Of a DNA stretch of 64,000 nt, positions 60,636-64,000 are shown piece after piece. The DNA lies in assembly GCA_000963575.1 (NCBI GenBank), contig CP011077.1, positions 248,001-312,000 of the forward strand, read 5' to 3'. The notes beneath the pieces are model-generated. The model had not been told where the DNA came from. It worked only from the letters and a program-made list of their open reading frames with translations, and made no database searches. The number at the start of each line of letters is the position of its first letter. The stretch's first letter is position 1. This DNA comes from Klebsiella michiganensis. GTDB taxonomy: Bacteria; Pseudomonadota; Gammaproteobacteria; Enterobacterales; Enterobacteriaceae. The position numbers and the translations under genes are program-made.

Positions 60636-61731
60636 AAAATACAATTTAAAGCAGGTAATTAACGCATCTGGCCGCATGACCGCTCTCGGCGTGTCTACGC
60701 CTCGCCCGGAAGTGGTGGACGCGGTCACCACCGGCATGAATCACTACTTCGAAATGAAGGATCTGGTGAACAAGACCGGTGCCTACATTGCCGGCCTGCT
60801 CGACGTTGAAGCGGCGACCGTGGTGTCTTGTGCATCCGCAGGGATAGCCCAGTCCGTAGCCGCTGTGCTGGTGAAAGACAACCAATGGCTGATCGAGAAC
60901 CTGCATGCCGTACCGCTGGAGAACAACGAGATTGTGCTGCCTAAAGGCCACAACGTTAACTTCGGCGCACCCGTTGGCACGATGGTGAACCTGGGCGGCG
61001 GCAAAATCGTTGAAGCGGGCTACGCCAACGAATGTTCGGCGGACCAGCTGGCTGCAGCCATTTCTCCGCGCACGGCGGCCATTCTGTATATCAAATCCCA
61101 CCATTCGGTGCAGAAGAGCATGCTCAGCGTAGAGCAGGCCGTGGTGGTGGCGCGTAAACACAATCTGCCGCTGATCGTTGACGCTGCCGCAGAAGAGGAT
61201 TTGCAGGACTATTACCGCTCCGGGGCCGACCTGGTGATTTACAGCGGAGCGAAGGCTATCGAAGGCCCAACCAGCGGGCTGGTGATCGGCAAAGAGCAGT
61301 ACGTCGAGTGGGTGAAGCTGCAAACCGGTGGCATCGGGCGCGCAATGAAAGTCGGCAAAGAGGGCATCCTCGGCCTGACCTGCGCGATTGAACATTACCT
61401 GAGCGCGGCCAAAGAGAGCGGGGCCGAAATGGTCGCCAAAATGACGCCGTTTATCGATAGCCTGAACACCCTGAATGGCGTAACCGCCCGTGTAGTGTGG
61501 GATACCGCTGGTCGTGACATCGCCCGGAGCGAAATCAAGTTCGACGAAGCGACCGTCGGCATCAGCACCGGCGAGCTGGTCAGCGCGCTGAAGCAGGGCG
61601 AATACGCTATCTACTTCCGAGGCTACAAAGCCAACGAAGGCATTATTGAGGCGGATGTGCGCAGCGTAAGCGCGGCACAGCTGGAGATTATTTACCGCTG
61701 CATCAAAGCGCTGGTAAGCAAGGAGAAATAA
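60619..61731 (+). CDS. dgaE: DgaE-type PLP-dependent ammonia-lyase
   Basis: 370-residue fold-I PLP enzyme of the SelA-like group. Asp188 (LIVDAAAEED) should contact the pyridine nitrogen and Lys212 in IYSGAKAIEGPTSG should hold PLP. Salmonella DgaE converts D-glucosaminate-6-phosphate to 2-keto-3-deoxy-6-phosphogluconate and ammonia. The product fits the aldolase that follows 2 bp later. The substrate in this cassette may differ from Salmonella because the transporter does. Confidence 0.85.
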   Translation: MSSIYEKYNLKQVINASGRMTALGVSTPRPEVVDAVTTGMNHYFEMKDLVNKTGAYIAGLLDVEAATVVSCASAGIAQSVAAVLVKDNQWLIENLHAVPLENNEIVLPKGHNVNFGAPVGTMVNLGGGKIVEAGYANECSADQLAAAISPRTAAILYIKSHHSVQKSMLSVEQAVVVARKHNLPLIVDAAAEEDLQDYYRSGADLVIYSGAKAIEGPTSGLVIGKEQYVEWVKLQTGGIGRAMKVGKEGILGLTCAIEHYLSAAKESGAEMVAKMTPFIDSLNTLNGVTARVVWDTAGRDIARSEIKFDEATVGISTGELVSALKQGEYAIYFRGYKANEGIIEADVRSVSAAQLEIIYRCIKALVSKEK

Positions 61732-61733
61732 GC

Positions 61734-62474
61734 ATGAAACTGACCCCGAATTTTTACCACGACCGCGTGTGTCTGAACGTCCTGGCCGGCTCGAAAGAGA
61801 ACGCCAAAGAGATTTACCAGGCGGCGGAAGGCCATGTGCTGGTCGGCGTGTTATCTAAAAACTACCCGGACGTAGAAAGCGCGGTTGCCGACATGCGTGA
61901 TTACGCGGCGCTTATCGACAACGCGCTGTCCGTTGGCCTTGGCGCAGGCGATCCGAACCAATCTGCAATGGTGAGCGAAATTTCCGGCCAGATTCAGCCT
62001 CAGCACGTCAATCAGGTGTTTACCGGCGTGGGCACCAGCCGCGCGCTGCTTGGCCAAAGCGATAGCGTAGTTAACGGCCTGGTCTCACCGACCGGTACCG
62101 TTGGGATGGTAAAAATCTCCACCGGCCCGTTAAGTTCCGGCGTGCAGGATGGCATCGTGCCGGTCGAAACCGCGATTGCGCTGCTGAAGGATATGGGCGG
62201 CAGCTCAATCAAATATTTCCCGATGGGCGGGCTGGACTGCCGCGAAGAGTACCAGGCTGTAGCGGAAGCATGCGCGAAGCATGACTTCTGGCTGGAGCCG
62301 ACCGGCGGCATCGATCTCGAAAACTACGAGGAGATCCTGAAGATTGCGCTGGATGCTGGCGTCAGCAAAGTGATCCCACATATTTACAGCTCAATTATCG
62401 ACAAGGCCAGCGGGAATACTCGCCCGGCGGATGTTGCCACGCTGTTGGCGATGACGAAGAAGCTGGTGAGATAA
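61734..62474 (+). CDS. dgaF: KDGP aldolase (DgaF-like)
   Basis: 246-residue TIM-barrel class I aldolase of the EF_0839/DgaF type. Lys160 in GGSSIKYFPMGG is the likely Schiff-base lysine. It cleaves 2-keto-3-deoxy-6-phosphogluconate to pyruvate and glyceraldehyde-3-phosphate. Distinct in sequence from DgoA at 4728 and from Eda. Last gene of the run; a palindromic repeat follows and may end transcription. Confidence 0.85.
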   Translation: MKLTPNFYHDRVCLNVLAGSKENAKEIYQAAEGHVLVGVLSKNYPDVESAVADMRDYAALIDNALSVGLGAGDPNQSAMVSEISGQIQPQHVNQVFTGVGTSRALLGQSDSVVNGLVSPTGTVGMVKISTGPLSSGVQDGIVPVETAIALLKDMGGSSIKYFPMGGLDCREEYQAVAEACAKHDFWLEPTGGIDLENYEEILKIALDAGVSKVIPHIYSSIIDKASGNTRPADVATLLAMTKKLVR

Positions 62475-62488
62475 AGCACCCGCTGTTT

Positions 62489-62562
62489 CCCTCTCTTCCC
62501 TGTAGGGAGAGGGGGAAAAGAAAGAGCCCCTCTCCTTTTTAGGGCGAGGGGGACGATGAGGG
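62489..62562. repeat. Paired palindromic repeat after dgaF
   Basis: CCCTCTCTTCCCTGTAGGGAG then AGGG at 62489-62513, and CCCCTCTCCTTTTTAGGGCG then AGGGGG at 62527-62552 with a trailing GATGAGGG. Two hairpins of the same family in tandem with a 13-bp core. Confidence 0.65.
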
Positions 62563-62598
62563 TATAATCCTCATCAACCACACTTTGAGGACAAACGC

Positions 62599-63750
62599 AT
62601 GTCTGCACGCACTCTGCTTGTTGCTTCATTTGCCTTACTCGCCGCCGGCAACAGCGCGGCACAAAGTCACTACGCCTGGGTCGGTACCTACAACCCGAAC
62701 GGCGAAGGGCTTTACCGCTTCCAGGTTGACGCCAAAACCGGCGCGCTTAGCGAGAAAACGCTGGTCAGTTCGCTACCGAACGCCGCGCAGCTTACCGCAT
62801 CGCCGGACGGGAAGACGCTGTACGTGGCCAGCGAAGCCGAGAAAGGCGTGGTGGCGGCATTGCGTGTGGGCGATGACGGGAGTGTGACCGAGCTGAACCA
62901 GGTCTCTTCCGGGGGCGCTGGCCCGGTCTATTTGTCCCTGACGCCGCAGGGCAAGCACCTGCTGGTGGCTAACTATGTGAGCGGTTCAATCGCCGTGCTG
63001 CCGGTTAACCCCGACGGCAGTCTGCAGGAAGCCAGCGATAAGCATCAGGACAGCGGCGAGCCGGGAGCGGCAAAACCTGAAGCCGCGGTAGAAGGCAGCT
63101 TCGCCGCCAGCGATCATAACGGTCCGCATGCCCATATGATCGCCGGCGATCCGAGCGGCAAGTTTGTCTTCTCCACCGATCTTGGCCTGGATAGGATCTA
63201 CCAGTATCGCTTTGATCAAAACAAAGGCGTGCTGGAGCCGAACGATCCGCCGTTTATCGCCGCCTCCTCAAAAGGCGCGGGGCCACGCCACTTTGTCTTT
63301 GCCGCAGACGGCGCGAGCCTGTGGTTGATTAACGAAGAAGCTTCTACGCTTACCCACTACAAGCTCGACCGTGAGAAAGGCACGCTGACGGAAGGGAAGA
63401 CAGTCTCTTCGCTGCCAAAAGGCTATAAGGGCACTAGCTTTGCGGCGGGCCTGGTGCTGAGCCACGACGGTAAGCAACTTTATGTGGCCAATCGCCTGCA
63501 TAACAGCATTGCACATTTCAGCGTGGGCGCTGACGGCGAGCTTACGCATCAGGACGATATCTGGACGCGAGGCGACTATCCACGCGGCCTGACGCTGGAC
63601 AGTACCGGCAGACACCTTTATGCCCTGAACCAGCGCAGCGACAATATCACTCGCTTCAGCGTGGCTCCTGGCAGCGGTAAATTAACCTTTATCGAGGATT
63701 ATACGGCGGTGGGAAGCCCGTCCCAGATGGTCTTCACCCCGTTTAAGTAA
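62599..63750 (+). CDS. Exported lactonase-type seven-bladed beta-propeller
   Basis: 383 residues with a signal peptide (MSARTLLVASFALLAAGNSA, cleavage near AQS). The mature part has YVGTYNPNGEGLYRF, SPDGKTLYVASE, HGxHxH-like DHNGPHAHMI and GAGPRHFVF, typical of the 6-phosphogluconolactonase (Pgl/YbhE) propeller family. Cytoplasmic Pgl has no signal peptide, so this one probably opens an aldonolactone in the periplasm. It lies between the dgaE cassette and a PTS-type regulator on the same strand. Confidence 0.85.
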   Translation: MSARTLLVASFALLAAGNSAAQSHYAWVGTYNPNGEGLYRFQVDAKTGALSEKTLVSSLPNAAQLTASPDGKTLYVASEAEKGVVAALRVGDDGSVTELNQVSSGGAGPVYLSLTPQGKHLLVANYVSGSIAVLPVNPDGSLQEASDKHQDSGEPGAAKPEAAVEGSFAASDHNGPHAHMIAGDPSGKFVFSTDLGLDRIYQYRFDQNKGVLEPNDPPFIAASSKGAGPRHFVFAADGASLWLINEEASTLTHYKLDREKGTLTEGKTVSSLPKGYKGTSFAAGLVLSHDGKQLYVANRLHNSIAHFSVGADGELTHQDDIWTRGDYPRGLTLDSTGRHLYALNQRSDNITRFSVAPGSGKLTFIEDYTAVGSPSQMVFTPFK

Positions 63751-63796
63751 AGCAGGACGGGGCGTTTTAGCGCCCCGATAACCAAAGGAAACGGTA

Positions 63797-64000
63797 GTGA
63801 GATTCCCCAATCAACGGCTGGCTCAGCTTTTTGAGATGCTGCAAAACGAAACGCTGCCCCAGGATGAACTGGCGCGGCGTTTGTCCGTTTCTACTCGTAC
63901 GGTTCGGGCCGATATCACGGCGCTAAATGCGCTGATGTCAGGTTTCGGGGCTCAGTTTACGCTTACCCGCGGCGCGGGCTACCAGTTGAATATTGAGGAT
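63797..64000 (+). CDS. BglG/MtlR-type PRD transcriptional regulator, N-terminal fragment
   Basis: 68 codons from a GTG at 63797 (AAGGAA seven bases upstream) to the right edge. The winged HTH (LPQDELARRLSVSTRTVRAD) followed by RGAGYQL is the DeoR/Mga-type DNA-binding start of PRD-containing PTS activators. The PRD and EIIA-like domains would lie beyond the window. It probably controls the cassette to its left. Confidence 0.75.
   Translation, partial: MRFPNQRLAQLFEMLQNETLPQDELARRLSVSTRTVRADITALNALMSGFGAQFTLTRGAGYQLNIED

Overview
The window is an enterobacterial chromosome segment. The E. coli 94-minute block yjdC-dsbD-cutA-dcuA-aspA-fxsA-groES-groEL-yjeI-epmB/efp-ecnAB-sugE-blc-ampC-frdDCBA-epmA is present in order. 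An ERIC element, a pheU tRNA, and an inducible ampC with divergent ampR also point to Enterobacteriaceae. An ampR gene excludes E. coli itself; a Cedecea-, Enterobacter- or Citrobacter-like genus is plausible, but the genus is a guess from gene content only.

Layout. 1-6.2 kb: a catabolic cluster of PLP deaminase (partial), N-acyl-D-amino-acid deacylase, RidA, Na+/solute symporter, DgoK kinase, DgoA aldolase and an RpiR regulator. 6.3-9.8 kb: sitABCD Mn/Fe importer with an MntR box over the predicted promoter. 9.8-10.3 kb: a 55-bp tandem repeat array inside a palindromic element. 10.3-16.8 kb: yghU and a heme operon (TonB receptor, chuT, chuW, chuX, chuY) under a Fur box, with no ABC permease or ATPase gene nearby. 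17-22 kb: frameshifted epoxide hydrolase, divergent TetR regulator, GST, aldehyde dehydrogenase, LysR. 22.3-25.3 kb: a membrane glycosyltransferase, a DUF1330 protein and the acid-shock pair asr-ydgU. 25.4-25.7 kb: pheU with a duplicated 3' end, where synteny with E. coli begins. 25.8-50 kb: the conserved block, with insertions of ecnR, rclA/rclR and a PEP-mutase-family/ada operon. 50-56.5 kb: periplasmic isochorismatase-like protein, GlxA-type regulator, GNAT, RhtB exporter, darP, pmbA, ERIC, cybC and a CatB-type acetyltransferase. 56.7-64 kb: a cassette encoding PRD, SFCGS, DUF4312, DUF4311, DUF4310, a deacetylase, DgaE and a KDGP aldolase, followed by an exported lactonase-type beta-propeller and a partial BglG/PRD-type regulator.

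How it works together. The two end clusters look like parallel answers to one chemical problem. Each pairs an N-deacylase with a PLP enzyme able to eliminate ammonia from a 2-amino-3-hydroxy acid, and each ends in a 2-keto-3-deoxy-6-phospho-sugar-acid aldolase. I infer that both degrade N-acyl 2-amino-2-deoxy-aldonic acids (hexosaminates). The left cluster has its own kinase. The right one has none and instead carries a four-protein system of unknown mechanism plus PRD-type regulators, which suggests PTS-like phosphorylating uptake. Metal and heme acquisition (sit, chu), anaerobic C4-dicarboxylate and fumarate metabolism (dcuA, aspA, frd), EF-P modification (efp, epmA, epmB) and beta-lactam response (ampR-ampC) make up the rest.
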